Positions 32,850-44,687 of a stretch of DNA of 64,000 nt are shown piece by piece (position 1 is the first letter of the stretch; each line of letters opens with the position of its first letter). The stretch is taken from NCBI GenBank assembly GCA_946811185.2, contig OX328110.1, positions 22,244,456 to 22,308,455 of the forward strand, read 5' to 3'. A program made the translations under genes and the position numbers. The DNA is from Hippopus hippopus (Eukaryota; Mollusca; Bivalvia; Cardiida; Cardiidae). Under the pieces are notes generated by a model. The model was not told the origin of the DNA. It did not search any database and was given only the letters and a program-made list of their open reading frames with translations.

Positions 32850-33025
32850 GACGCCAGAGGTTAAAAAAAGGGGCCGTGGCAGATAACGTAACTCATAATC
32901 AGACAGAATAAAGCGTGCAGTCTGATCTTGACTATACCGTCCATCTATTTATTTAAGCCTGTAAGATGTAACTTTTCTGTGTTTCAGTGGATTGTATTTC
33001 CAGCCGTCAAAGAAGTTCAGATTTA
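32850..33025 (+). mobile_element. MITE family B, degraded
   Basis: AATCAGACAGAATAAAGCGT then GCAGTCTGATCTTGACTATA and CCGTCCAT. The tail CAGTGGATTGTATTTCCAGC matches intact B copies. Confidence 0.5.
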
Positions 33026-33036
33026 TAAAAGCTATG

Positions 33037-33278
33037 TTCGGTTTAATGCATCTGCAAACAGTATTGACCCAGGTCAGCCTGCGCAGATTGCGCAGGCTGA
33101 CCTGTGTCGAAACTGTTTGCTTTTATCAAATTTTTGGATATCCAAGAGCCATTCTAACGCAGGATTTCGCGGATTGTTGGACATGTTTGATTTTATGGAT
33201 ACATAGATATGTGATGACTTGCTTGGTATTATGCGTCACGGAGATGCATTAAATCACCTTTTCACAGAGCATTGCTCA
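33037..33278 (+). mobile_element. MITE family D, 5'-truncated
   Basis: Starts inside the element at GTTTAATGCATCTGCAAACA. The central palindrome (about 33050-33118) is very well preserved. End CACAGAGCATTGCTC. Confidence 0.7.
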
Positions 33279-33865
33279 TATATTTGGAAATGAAAGAATT
33301 AAGTGTGCTCTAATGGTGATAATTGTCCTTGAAAGGATTAAAAAAAAAAAACATTGTGGGAAAACAATGCCTGTTACCAACTTTTTTTTTTGCGTTTTCC
33401 AAAATTATTTAAAAAAAAAGCTTCTCCCAAAGGGCCGTTCAAACACGGAATTGTTTGGATAAAGGGTTTGTCATGAAAGAAAATTTGATTTGTACAAGCT
33501 TTCCATGAGTTCTCAGACAACTAAAATCTGAAAATTGACAAAAAACTCCCCCGTTTTCTCACGTTGCCCATTTCTGTGGAAACGTCCGTAGTAGAGGAGC
33601 TGCTGTATAATAGTGATATTTTTACATTGTGCACAAGTGTCTCAAAGTTTATAATGATAATGATGATACCATTGCTACAACGCGTTATCTTTATCATTAT
33701 TATTATCATTTTATTATTATTATTATGATTAAACAGAAAAATGTTGGTAGTTTTTATTCTTAAACGGCGCTATTGTTTCCCTGGCGTATAAGGCCTAATA
33801 TAAAATCATAGGATAGGTGTTACTAGTATAGAATGAGAAATATTTGCACATACATAGTTTAGGTG

Positions 33866-33935
33866 CATTTGCTGCTGTGACAGATAACCGAAATAACTTT
33901 AAAAACGGCGTTAAACAGCATACGGAGGAACTAAA
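33866..33935 (+). mobile_element. SINE tail fragment
   Basis: CTGTGACAGATAACCGAAAT then AACTTTAAAAACGGCGTTAA and ACAGCA. Confidence 0.45.
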
Positions 33936-33984
33936 AACAAACAAAATAAAAAGGAATTCTCAGGCGGCGATAATGTTTTTCTTG

Positions 33985-34390
33985 AATTTAAAGGCCCAGT
34001 AAAAGCCAAAATATCGAAGCAGATGTCATAAAACATTTAAATTTAAATCATACCATTTAAAAGTTTGGAAAATATTGTGGAGATGGCAGTCTGTTATGGT
34101 GTAGTCGGGCCATATGTTAGTCGCTGGCAGAAAAAAGAATTTGAAAAGTCAGGCAAAAAGTAAAACAAAAGACACAGCTACCTGGCAGGTTTTAACCTAG
34201 TTTTGAAATTAATTTCTGTCAGCGACTAACACTTGGACCGACCGTACATTGACAGATTGTCATCTTCACAATAATTTCCATACTTTTGTATGGAACCATG
34301 GTAAAGGTATGATATAAATTCAAATGCATTTAAACACTCGCTTTGTTTACTGTTGGCCTTTATTGTTACTTTAAGCAAAGGTTTAATAAA
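33985..34390. mobile_element. MITE family G, copy 1
   Basis: Contains GTTAGTCGCTGGCAGAAAAA, TTAACCTAGTTTTGAAATTA, GCGACTAACACTTGGACCGA and TTGTCATCTTCACAATAATT. An inverted structure with AAAGGCCCAGTAAA-like outer ends. A second copy is at 55950-56325. Confidence 0.6.
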
Positions 34391-34498
34391 ATCATGGAAT
34401 GAGTGTTACAGAACCCGAAAACTATTTGTATCTATATGAATATGTTATATCGTTTATAAGATTTCTTACAGTTTCGTTTACATCTTGTCTATCTCATG

Positions 34499-34712
34499 TT
34501 AACCCTTTTAGCGCATGCGAAAATAGGAGGATTTTGTAGGGGGTAAAGATCAAGGTTAGACTGCACAGAACGTGCTGTCTGATCTTGGATCTACACCGTC
34601 TGCTTGTTTAGACAAGCCTTTAAGATAAAATCTGTCTGAGGTTCAGTAGATTGTACTTCTGGACAGCCGTCGAAAGACGCCGAGTTTACACGGTGAATGC
34701 TGAAAGAATTGA
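34499..34712 (+). mobile_element. MITE family B copy
   Basis: TTAACCCTTTTAGCGCATGC start. Core AGACTGCACAGAACGTGCTG. Right end CTGAAAGAATT mutated from TTAA. Confidence 0.7.
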
Positions 34713-34731
34713 TAGATAAGCTATACGATAT

Positions 34732-34992
34732 GAACCAAGCTCTGGTAAAGGGACGCTTATTGCATCTTCGTGATCCATGGTGCCAAGCAAGCCATCAATT
34801 ACTTATGGATCTATAATAGCCACTTCTTTTAAGACCCGACTTAGTCATGAGGTAGACTGGTCCTTGTACATACAGAAAATTGACCAATAGCGAAAAGTTT
34901 CGACCCAGGTCAGCCTGCGCGGACTGCGCAGGCTATCCTGAGTCGATACTTTTCGCAGATGCAGTAAGCCCCCTTTTCACAGAGCATGGCTC
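34732..34992 (-). mobile_element. MITE family D copy
   Basis: GAACCAAGCTCTGGTAAAGG to CAGAGCATGGCTC. Hairpin GTCAGCCTGCGCGGACTGCG around 34910. Confidence 0.75.
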
Positions 34993-35023
34993 AATTGCTG
35001 TTAATCTGAATGTAAGGTAAAAA

Positions 35024-35336
35024 CAGGCCCAAGACTTAAAACCAGGGGTCGCGGATTCGAATTCCTGGCTCGACTAATTTCTTCCGAGGATTGATAACAG
35101 TCTTTGTGACAGGATTAATTCCTGTCTCACCCCCTAATTGTTGTTTCGAAGATGGCTATATGGGAAAGTAGCCAGTGGCTTGGGAAGAATATTGTGCGTA
35201 GAACAGGTGAAAAAAGGAAAGGGGGGGGGGACCGAAAGAAAAGATATCCAGAAAAACATGTATAGGTGCATCGGCTGTCGCATTATAACTGATAAAATGT
35301 TGCAGATAGCGATAAACAATACACGCTGTTTTAACT
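35024..35336 (+). mobile_element. SINE type 2, decayed
   Basis: CGCGGATTCGAATTCCTGGC (B box region), AGCCAGTGGCTTGGGAAGAA, TAGGTGCATCGGCTGTCGCA and the diverged tail. Contains a G-run at 35220-35230. Confidence 0.7.
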
Positions 35337-36686
35337 AATCGCCGTACCCGTATGGTCAGTTCAGGGTTTTTCTGGAGCTTGTGAAAATAGTGCACAACAT
35401 TGTTCGTGTATATCTGATTATGTCTAATGTATAACAATAAGACGAAGAACCAAAAAACAAACATGGCTGGGATGACGACACAAGGCCTAAGTCTGTCAAT
35501 TGGTATTTGATCTAGACAAGAGCGAAATCGCGCGGTTGGTACGATAGAGGCAGGCGCTTCTCACCTTTTATTCTTTGCAGGAAGGTAAGAATCGGTTACA
35601 TTGGTTTTTGGATATGTTCAATAACACTGTCCCCAAATGGTATAAACCTGTTATATTATCATCCACTTAAAAACATGATTTCATGTCGAGATATAAATCT
35701 CCAAAATCGGCAATCTTTAACTTTATATTTAGCCGTTTTCAAAATATTCATACATGCGAGGTAATCAAAATAGAAAGTTTATTAACAATTTACCAAATGA
35801 TTCTGGGTTTTTATTGACCCTTTTGAAACCTTTTGAAAATATTGTTTGAAAAGGATAAAATGCTAATATACGGTATTTTCTCTTTTTTTTTCCCCAACAA
35901 TGTTTTCAATCTTTTCGAACACAGGTCTCATCATGTTTAATGTAGTAGACCCCTAATGCTTCTAGTGCAAAATGGAATAAAATTTTTTGTTAGTTGATAA
36001 ATAGGGATTTATACTGATATAATACTTTTGCACATTTTTTACCGACCAGAAATTCCTTTGATGTCTATCTTGAAATTATTTGTTGATACTTTTTTTAGTA
36101 TCCTGAAAAGGGAGGTAATTATCATCTCCCTTTGTAATGAGAATTTAGTGGTTTTAGATTTATAAATAACAATTCTAAGAAGGAAAAAAAAGGAAAAAGT
36201 GGCTCTGTTAAAGTAGTACAGTAATACTCATTTTTAATGATAGCAAATTTTGTAGGATAATATTATAGTGGAAATAGCTGTTTTCCATTAGGGGTCTACT
36301 ACTTTAATGTGACGTATGCAAATACTTTCATTTTTTTTTTTAGTTAAATTTAGTAGATTGGTTTTAGGCATGATATAGCTAAAGTGTACTATGCATATGT
36401 ACAAAGCGGACTTTAAAGATTTAAGTGAACGTTCTACGCAAAAGTCGTTCCACTTAATATTAAATACTAGTATATCAATTACGTCTCTGTCGAATAGTTA
36501 GATTACACTTGTTTAAAGTCTCAAAATAAAGTACCTTGTAGAATTAAAGACACTTTTTGCTCTAAACAGCGTCTGGTGGCTGTTGGTTAGGATCGTTGAT
36601 TAAACTACACGTTCTGTAAGGTCTGATCTGAATGCAGGCTGTCTCAAGAACTTGCGTCTCGACTGGCAGTGAACGGGTAAAGAATT

Positions 36687-36890
36687 CATATGCAGAGCCC
36701 CAGATAAGAGGAAGTGATGGTTTTCTAAATCCATTATTTCTCTTCGAAATCCTATGTTGTGGGTACTCATTAGAATGGTCTCGATGAGACGATTCTAATG
36801 AGAACCCACAACATAGGGTTTAGTGGAGAATAATTAATATTTTCAATTTTGAAATCAAAATCACTTCCTCTATCTGGAGCTCTGCATATG
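36687..36890. repeat. Long palindrome, ~204 bp
   Basis: The outer arms CATATGCAGAGCCCCAGATA and complement enclose CCTATGTTGTGGGTACTCAT and complement, with centre GGTCTCGATGAGACGATTC. Probably a single-copy MITE or foldback. Confidence 0.75.
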
Positions 36891-37635
36891 TGGGGGCCCC
36901 AGTCGAACCGTTTATTTTACTTTTTACGGTACAGCTGTATTTTAGACTGTTCTTTGTTAAAAGCTTTTGTAGACAACAAATCAAATGAGGTTCAAATAAT
37001 GGGGTTTACCTTTATCTTTGTGGAAAACATGTTGGGAAAAGAGTTAATGTTGTTCATCAGCGTTCTCTTCTTTTCCCGCGATGTTTTCAGAAGCCGTCTC
37101 TCCCAGGTTTAGTAAAATATGTGATCGGTTCGTAATGGGTTTTGGTGTCATCTACAGGAAGATTAGTCAACAATTAGAGGCAATATTTCTAAATTGGGAA
37201 ATAAAACCAAAGTTACGTTGGCATAAAAACTGGATGAATATCAAGTTAAAAGATAGAGTCAGAAAGGATCTAAAGCGACTATAAATCAAATTAAGAAAGC
37301 CTTCCAATAGTTACTGATAATTCAATTAAATTTCCCTTTGTGTTATTAATGATAATATCTGTTTTTAAGGCAAAGCTGTCCCCAGCGATTTCTAGAAATA
37401 ATTTGTAGAATAAATATCCGATTTTATGCTATCAGTATGAGCCAAATAGCCAAATTAATTATATTTTTCGGTATTTATTTGCAGCTAAGTCTCTCTGTGT
37501 GAACGGGAATCGCTGAAAGCCCTTCTTTTGTTTACATGATAATTCGAGATTCGGGGATTTAGATTGTGTACTACTCTTCAGCACCTGCTTTTAGACAGGG
37601 CATATTTGTGCATTATACCAAAGACAAAGTGGACA

Positions 37636-37638
<3 letters not shown>

Positions 37639-37716
<78 letters not shown>
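37639..37716. repeat. (GA)n microsatellite
   Basis: An uninterrupted AG repeat of about 78 bp. Confidence 0.95.
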
Positions 37717-37722
<6 letters not shown>

Positions 37723-37776
37723 TTGTATTTGTTACGTGCACAAGTTAAAAATGATGTGGTCTAAAAAAAAAAGAGT

Positions 37777-39052
37777 CCTACTATGTTGAAAAGCGGTGGG
37801 GGGGGGGGCGGATGAGGCATTAGCAAGAAGTATCGACCCACATCAGCCTGCACAATCCGTGAAGGCTGACCTGGTTCGAAATTTTTTGCCATTTGTGTAA
37901 TTTCTGCATGTGAAAGCAACAGTCTGCCTCATGATTTAGCCTGTTTCAGATAAAATCGTTCTTTCTACGATGCTTGCTTGGTACATAGCACAGGATGTCC
38001 GGAAAGTAAGGTAACAATTCTGAATATTTATAAAGTGGCTTTGAATTTCAGATGAAGAGGTAAAAATATATATACATGTATATATAATATGTTAGTTCTT
38101 TTTGTGTGATAATTTCATTCGATTTTCGTAACATTAAACACCTTTATACCGATTTCAAGTAAGAAGTACCTTTCTGTCCATGACGTCATTTTTAGAAATG
38201 ACGTTCTCTCGCTTCTTGTGGTCTAGATATCTTTGTAAACAAAATATGCAGTTTTGAGCACATGAACAACTACACTGTTTTCACAGAGAGACCGCTGTAC
38301 AGTGAAAAATTACCTATATGGTGGGCAATACCATGTCACAATGTTATTGCACCATATATCTTCAACGACACGATTAATTCCCAGCGCTACCTATCGCTTT
38401 TTTTTTTATTTAAAGTTTTTCGTCCGCTTTAAAGTAAGTCTTCTAGATTGCAAAACAAATGATTGATGCAGGATAGTGCTACGGCACACACATCTAATAG
38501 CTGGATAGATTTTCTAAACGATGATGGGATAATATCAAGACGATATCTGGAGGTAAAAGAATGCGGAACATTGTGGCCTGCATACAGTCCAGACCTCAAC
38601 CCGTACAAATTCTTCCCTTTGGATTATTTGAAGTCATAAGTCCGCAATCCAAGTCAGACAGCACAGAAATGTTATTGTGAACATTAAATGTGAAACTAAG
38701 GCGATAGATATTCGAATGAATACTAAAGAGATTGACAATTTCATTGTGGGTGTTCAGCATAGAAAGGGTTATAAAAGGCCGTCACATTGATAACGTCATT
38801 AATTACTAAAAGGATGCCAATGACAGAAAGGTACTTCGGATTTGCAATCTGTAGAAAAGCGCATACTCTAATGAAAATTGATTGAAATTATGACACCAAA
38901 AACTTGCATGTTTTACATACATGTTCATATATTTTTATTTCTTCACCTGAAATTAAAAGCCATATCATAAATGTACGAAAGTCTTACCTTACTTTCCGGA
39001 CACCCTGTATAACGAAGTTGCATTAAAACTCCTTTTCACAGGGCGTCGCTGA
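37777..39052 (+). mobile_element. MITE family D split by a mariner insertion
   Basis: Left part 37777-37990 (TATCGACCCACATCAGCCTG to GCTTGCTTGGTA) and right part 39008-39052 (AAGTTGCATTAAAACTCC to GGGCGTCGCT) are contiguous in intact D copies. The mariner at 37991-39007 interrupts them. Confidence 0.75.
37991..39007 (+). mobile_element. Mariner-type transposon, decayed
   Basis: Terminal inverted repeats of about 100 bp begin CAGGRTGTCCGGAAAGTAAG (37991 and complement ending 39007), with TA next to the right end. At 38469-38648 a transposase C-terminal frame survives: QDSATAHTS, then WIDFL, then SRR, then WPAYSPDLNPYKFFPLDYLK and a stop. Mariner transposases normally read PDLNPxD here; the D is K in this copy, consistent with a dead catalytic site. 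The 5' part has no frame and the length (1.0 kb) is short. Confidence 0.85.
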
Positions 39053-39384
39053 AAAATATATGCTAGGAATAACTTTATTCTCCCACTTACTTTCACAAAT
39101 TTGCAGACATTCACTTCTGAAGAAAAAACAAAGTGACAAGGGGTGATCTTTTGCAATAATCATTCTTTATCTTAGTGTTTTTTTTTAAAAACAGGTCATA
39201 CTTTTCTAAGGATTTGTGATGCTATTTGATCCACGAATTTTTTGTAGATGTACGTGCTCGTAACAGTATGAATTGTTTAAATTTGGCGGGAGGTGGATGG
39301 AACAATAGTTAAAGATTTGATTTTCCAAGCTTTTGTCAGAGTACTTTTACAGTTTTGGTGGGAGGAAAAAAGTATTATCGTATT

Positions 39385-39762
39385 GGATAGTATAGATAAA
39401 TAAAATCAGACTACACGCTCTTGACTTGAAGCCTTAACTTCATTGATCGATTGATTGTATAGTGTTTAACGCCGTTTTCAACATTATTTCAGTTATATCG
39501 CGGCGGCCAGTGCACCTATCCATGCTTTCGTGGAGTTTTCTGTTACCAGTACTCCGCACAATATTCTTTCCAAGAGAGAGAAATGAATCCTTACGAAATG
39601 ACTATCATCAGTCCTCGTAAAGAAACTGGCCGAGCGGGCGATCAAACTAGCGACCCCTTGTTCTCAAGTTCTGTTCACTACCGACTGAGCTACCGGGACT
39701 TGGGTCTTAACTTGATCTACACTGCTTGCATTGACTCATACCTACCAGCCTAAAGGTTAAAA
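39385..39762 (-). mobile_element. MITE family A remnant split by a SINE
   Basis: The left part has AAATCAGACTACACGC and CTTAACTT. The right part has TTGATCTACACTGCTTGCAT and CAGCCTAAAGGTTAA. The SINE lies between. Confidence 0.6.
39441..39705 (-). mobile_element. SINE type 2 with target duplication
   Basis: Common tail at left, tRNA-like head (complement of CCGACTGAGCTACCGGGA) at right. Flanked by CTTAACTT at 39433-39440 and 39706-39713. Internally shortened around 39570. Confidence 0.8.
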
Positions 39763-40286
39763 AGAGGAAACGTCAATGGTTCCATCAATATCAGTCAAAA
39801 AAAAAAAACTCGTCTTAGGGATGACAGCCATTTTTTTTTAAAACAGAATTGTCTTTGAGGAGAAAAAACGGCGTCTATGTTTGATAGGTAAATAACAACT
39901 TTGTGCCTCGACTTTTCACAGACATTGTAATAGACTGTAATCGAATTATGGCTTGAAGTCCGGTTGACTTTAATTTATTACATAACAAACGGCGTGTTTT
40001 TTAGGCCCTGATAAATAGGAGGAGGATTTTGAAAACATAATGGAAAAAAAAAAGAAAAATGTGATGACCAAATGTTCTCTTTTTCCACTGCAACACTCTC
40101 TGGGATGTCGAAAGTTTATCAAATACTTTTAGACGCATCTTGTTTGTCGTCTGCCGATGTTTTAATTTTGGACAATTGTAAACTTTTGTGGTGTGGTAGA
40201 ATTAATCCATTATTGTAGGGGCTACATACCCTTAACTTGTAGACATTTCGCAATGAAGGAATACCTGAAGGAAAGAAACATAATAT

Positions 40287-40755
40287 GAGCTGTGCTCTGT
40301 GAGATTGGATTTAACCCTTATCCCGCTAAATAACTAAAATGAAATTTTCAATTCGATAGTAAAAACCTAAATATTGCAATTTCAAAGTTATGGTTTGGAG
40401 AATAATATCTCCTTATCGGACAGTGTAGATCAAAGATCAGACTGCACGTTCTGTGCAGTCTGATCTTGATCTACACTGTCCGCAAAAGATCATTGAGTCG
40501 CGCTTAGCAGCCTAGGGGTTAATGCATCTGCAAAATGTATCGACATATGTCAGCCTGCTCAATCCGCTCAGACTGACCTGGCTCGATACGTTTTACTCTT
40601 GTTAAATTTTCTGCATGTCCAGTGACCATTCTTACTCCATCATTCAGTCGGCCGTTGCACAAAATGGATTTTATGAACCCATAATTAGGTGATGAGTAGC
40701 TTGGTAAAATGCATCATTATGATGCATTAAAAGCCCTTTTACAAGAGCATGGCTC
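40287..40755 (+). mobile_element. MITE family D split by a family A insertion
   Basis: GAGCTGTGCTCTGTGAGATT, interruption at 40311-40522, then AATGCATCTGCAAAATGTAT and the rest to GAGCATGGCTC. Removing the insert and one TTAA restores the usual junction of D. Confidence 0.85.
40311..40522 (-). mobile_element. MITE family A, intact, nested in D
   Basis: TTAACCCTTATCCCGCTAAA to CAGCCTAGGGGTTAA. TTAA on both sides (40311-40314, 40519-40522) is the duplicated target, proven by comparison with empty D copies that read GGGTTTAATGCATCTGC. Confidence 0.9.
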
Positions 40756-40960
40756 AAACACTTCTTGAATAATCTGAACATAATGGGAAAAAGACTATCA
40801 CTTATTGCAGGAATTTGCTCCTCTTTCTTATTTATTTTGACTCTGACTATATGAAACCTACTGAATCAGTGAAACACCAAACGCATTACAATTTAAATGG
40901 CGTTTTTCAAAAGAAAAAAAATCACGTAATATCCGACCGCTAAAAAAACATAAAGCCATC

Positions 40961-41175
40961 TTAACCCTATAGAACATAATTCCTATTTTTAACGATCCAG
41001 AGAAAGAAAGCATATAAAATATTGTGGGAAAAGAAGATAATGCCAGCAACCAGCATTTTCTCCTTTTCCCAGAATGTTTTTCTACCCTATCAAAGACAGA
41101 AATCAGCATTCTTAGTACATGTAAATGCTTTCAGCCGGGAAGAGTCCAATTTTCGTTCGTTTGGTAAAGAATTAA
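40961..41175 (+). mobile_element. MITE family C copy
   Basis: TTAACCCTATAGAACATAAT to CGTTTGGTAAAGAATTAA. Hairpin at about 41018-41080 moderately preserved. Confidence 0.75.
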
Positions 41176-41215
41176 TCAGACAGACTACTGCACTGCACTT
41201 TTAAGGATGTTTATG

Positions 41216-41320
41216 TTAGAGAGTTTCTCGGAGCGGACTGTGAAGATCCAAGATCAGACTGTACGTTCAAAGGGCAGTTTGATAAAAACCAAGATGTTCA
41301 TATTGTCCACAAAAAATAAC
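41216..41320. repeat. Family A hairpin remnant
   Basis: CGGACTGTGAAGATCCAAGA then TCAGACTGTACGTTCAAAGG and CATATTGTCCAC. Confidence 0.45.
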
Positions 41321-41424
41321 TATAGCTATAATTGTCTACTGTAGTGGTGAAGTTTCTTTTTATGTCAATATGTTCATCTAAAACTTGAAGTACTTCCACT
41401 TTGTTAAGGCACGGAGTAGATATT

Positions 41425-41648
41425 TTAACTCTTTATCAGACTACAAAATGTTGGACTTGACCAAATTGTAGGCATTTGCAGATAACAAATTAAATTGGTT
41501 CAATGGTGAGCATTGTCTCTAAAATATTAAACATTGTGGGAAAAGGAAAAGTTGCTGGTTATCAGCACTTTCTCCTTTTCCTATAACGTTTTCAAAAGCT
41601 CTTTTCATCAGGATAGTTAAAACTCGGGATTGTGTGGTAAAATGTTAA
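41425..41648 (-). mobile_element. MITE family C copy
   Basis: TTAA at 41425-41428 and 41645-41648. Hairpin at about 41530-41595. Confidence 0.75.
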
Positions 41649-42159
41649 GTCACCCTTTTTTGAAAACGAGTTATGACGATGTCTATGTTTGATAGGTAAA
41701 TAGCAACTTTGTGTCCAACTTTTCTCAGACAGTATAATGGACAGTATAATGGACTGCAATAGAGTTAAGTAAATAATCCTGTTGACTTCGGTCGACTTTA
41801 ATTCATTACTTACTAACAACATTTTTTTACGAGGTAAGCTTTTGAAACATTGTGGGAAAAGAGAAAATGCGACTGACCAGCCTTTTTTTCCTTTATAAAG
41901 ATAGTTTGTATCTCGTTAAGGCAAATTCAGTCCTAACGATCTCGTGCTTTTGCGGTGATGGCGATCTTGGATTTGACAACTCTGTTGCAAGAGGAGAAAA
42001 TGCTGATTGCCAACACTTTCTTCTTTTCCCGATGCAATGCCGTTTATCATGTAGAGGGCATATATAATTTCTTCGGTCGCATCATGTTTGTTGTCTGTCG
42101 ATGATTTAAAATTGGACAATAGTGAACTTTTGTGATCTGACAGAGTTACTCCATTAACG

Positions 42160-44415
42160 CAGAGGTTAGCCAACATATCTTAATCTGTATAACTTAAGCA
42201 AAGAACGAACATCAAAAGAAAGCAGGGTATTACTTATAGAATAATTATAGATAAACGGTGAAAGGCCCTTCTGTCGCTTATAGGACATTGTTATTTAAAA
42301 TTCATTTTGACCTTTAAAGCGCTAGACAAATAATGCTTTCTTAGTTACTGAAGCAAACCAAAAGCATCGAAATAACATGAGTGTTTTAGGCCAACGTATT
42401 TCTGAGTTTCGTTTCTTTTACATCCCATGCTACGGGATAAGTAGAATTAGACAAATAGTAAAATTAGACAAAGGGCAATTACTCAAACAAAACTGAGCTA
42501 CAAATTTTGTGCATCGCCCTTGTTTTCAATGTGATCTTTCTTATTTGAATTCCTTTTTATGTTTGGGTGCTATACCTAAAACAAGATTTTATTGGACGCA
42601 CGGGTGGACAAAAGGACAGACGAAGCCTAAGACAATTGCAGAAAAGTTACAGCTTTTAAACTTTTGACTTTATACTCTGGACAAAAGCCAAAAATTCATA
42701 ATACATGTATACCAAAGAAGGAGTTACGGCTCTTTTGTTTAAAGCCTATTGATTTTTAAAAGAAATGTGACAATAAGTAAGGGAAAAATAGCCATTTAAA
42801 GTTGAAAATGTACGTTACTTGTTGACACAATTAAGTCGGCATTTTTGATTCAGTTCTTTTGAAACTTGCACAGATCATTTGTGTCATCAAGGGACTGAAC
42901 TCTATCAAAAATGAAGAAAATCGAATTATCAGTTTAGGAAAAGCAGTCATTTGATGACTTAGTCCATAGTATTGGTCAAATTTCTTTGAAACTTGCAGGA
43001 ATTGTTTTATACAATGATTTCTGAAACCATATCAAATTTGGCTGGGTTCCAAGATATTGGATTTGAAAAATTGCTCGTCAATTATTTCATCATTTGTTCA
43101 ATTCACCATGCTTTCTTACTATGCTGTTTTAGTGGGATCAAGCAAAGTTGCAATAAGCCCCTTAAATAAATCGTCTTTGATTGAAATCTTTGTCTTCTTA
43201 CGATAAATCAACACGTGCATATTGTATTCTTTAGGACATATTCCGTTGGGAAATAGAGTAGAGTGCTATGTTATTTAAATAACTGGTACATAAACATTTG
43301 TTAGAAGCGAAATAGATTTACATGAGCTTGAGTCAATGGCAAACCTGGGGCTATGTGGTTAAATATCGCTTTATGCACCTCCATCACAAGCACTATGTAA
43401 TACCGTCTCTTTCTTACTATGTCAGCACCATAGGCGAAAATGGGGGCTTTTGAGGACCGCATAGATCAAGAAGAGACAGCACAGAACATGCAGTCTGTCC
43501 TTTTTTTTTATCTGCAGCCTTGTTTAGTCAAGATGTAAGATTGAAAAAAAGGATTTCTTAGTTTCATTTCTTTGTTTTTTCAGACGTCGCAAGAAGTCGA
43601 GTGTGTGTAATTGTGTATTTGAAAGAGGTAAAATCATGTAGCAATTTTACATTTGTATGCCCTTAGGACGGAAGAATGAATTTTACATTTGTCTTATGTC
43701 GGATTAAAGTAAGAGGCGATATTTTATTTTATAACAAAAATTTGTTTGACTGTCAGCTGAAAATGGCATTTCTATAGCATGATATAGCATCTGGGCAATA
43801 AGGGAAAACATATCAATTCGAAAGATTTCTTACTCCGTTGCAAAGCTAAAACTGTGATAATTTCAGAGATTAGAAAGCAAACTTGATCTTTACATCTTCA
43901 CAAAATGGACCACAAGTATTCATGCACAATCTAATTCACTGTGATAATCGTTACAATTCGTAAATTCTTCCGTTCTAATGATATTGATCATAGAAATAAA
44001 TTTCATCTTGACTCTCGCAGAAAATTTCAAACAAGCAGGGGAAAACTCGGAAATGTAGCTGTCAGTCATTGAATGACCTCGCGTGCCATTTATTTCCGGT
44101 AACTACAAGTGTTTAGGAAACGCTTCCTCGGAAAACTCATGAATAAGAGTAAATTTGGACAAATTATTGTGCTGTACATAGCTTAAACAATTACAGAGAA
44201 AACTAGCACAAAAATCAATATATATAGTTTATTTAGGATTATGTTGTGGCTTGCAATGCGTTTGCAATGTACATTGGTGAAAAACTTTGGAAATTTGGAA
44301 ATCAATAAATATTTCACTGTTTGAATGAAATTTTACAGGCATTGCATAGTCATCCCACTAACCTAATATAAAATTAAATCTTACAATGCTTAGTGCGAGT
44401 ATATATGGGATCTGA
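42160..44415. other. Low-repeat AT-rich stretch without a recognised gene
   Basis: One B remnant at 43423-43600 (AGATCAAGAAGAGACAGCAC). Otherwise no frame above ~60 codons and no recognised element. Phrases such as TTTGAAACTTGCACAGATCA suggest old interspersed repeats. Confidence 0.4.
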
Positions 44416-44419
44416 CATG

Positions 44420-44543
44420 GGTTGGTTTTTGAGATGAAATTTTATTACACTAGTCTAGGAAAAATGTTATTAAGCGAGCCTTTGGCGAGCTTAATAACAT
44501 TTTTTCTTGGCGAGTATAATAAAATTTAATCTCAAACGCCAAC
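44420..44543. repeat. Palindrome, ~124 bp
   Basis: GTTTTTGAGATGAAATTTTA and complement, inner AATGTTATTAAGCGAGCC / GGCGAGCTTAATAACATT. Confidence 0.75.
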
Positions 44544-44667
44544 GAATATCGGATTCTTTTTATCACGTAACGATATTTCACAAATTATAGATCAGAATAA
44601 TTATGTAAAACCATCAACATATGCACCCGCGGTAATATCTGTTCACTTTAATGAAATATGTACAAAA

Positions 44668-44687
44668 TGACGTCAAAAATGACGTCA
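44668..44687. promoter_or_regulatory. Two consensus CRE sites (TGACGTCA)
   Basis: Perfect palindromic CREB/ATF sites at 44668-44675 and 44680-44687, 12 bp apart centre to centre. No coding exon is recognised within 1 kb, so function is unproven. Confidence 0.3.

Noticed and set aside
32543..32911. 122-codon frame
   Set aside because: Its end runs through a C terminal remnant (ACTCTTTACCAGACTAG...) and a B element; the start shows no family similarity.
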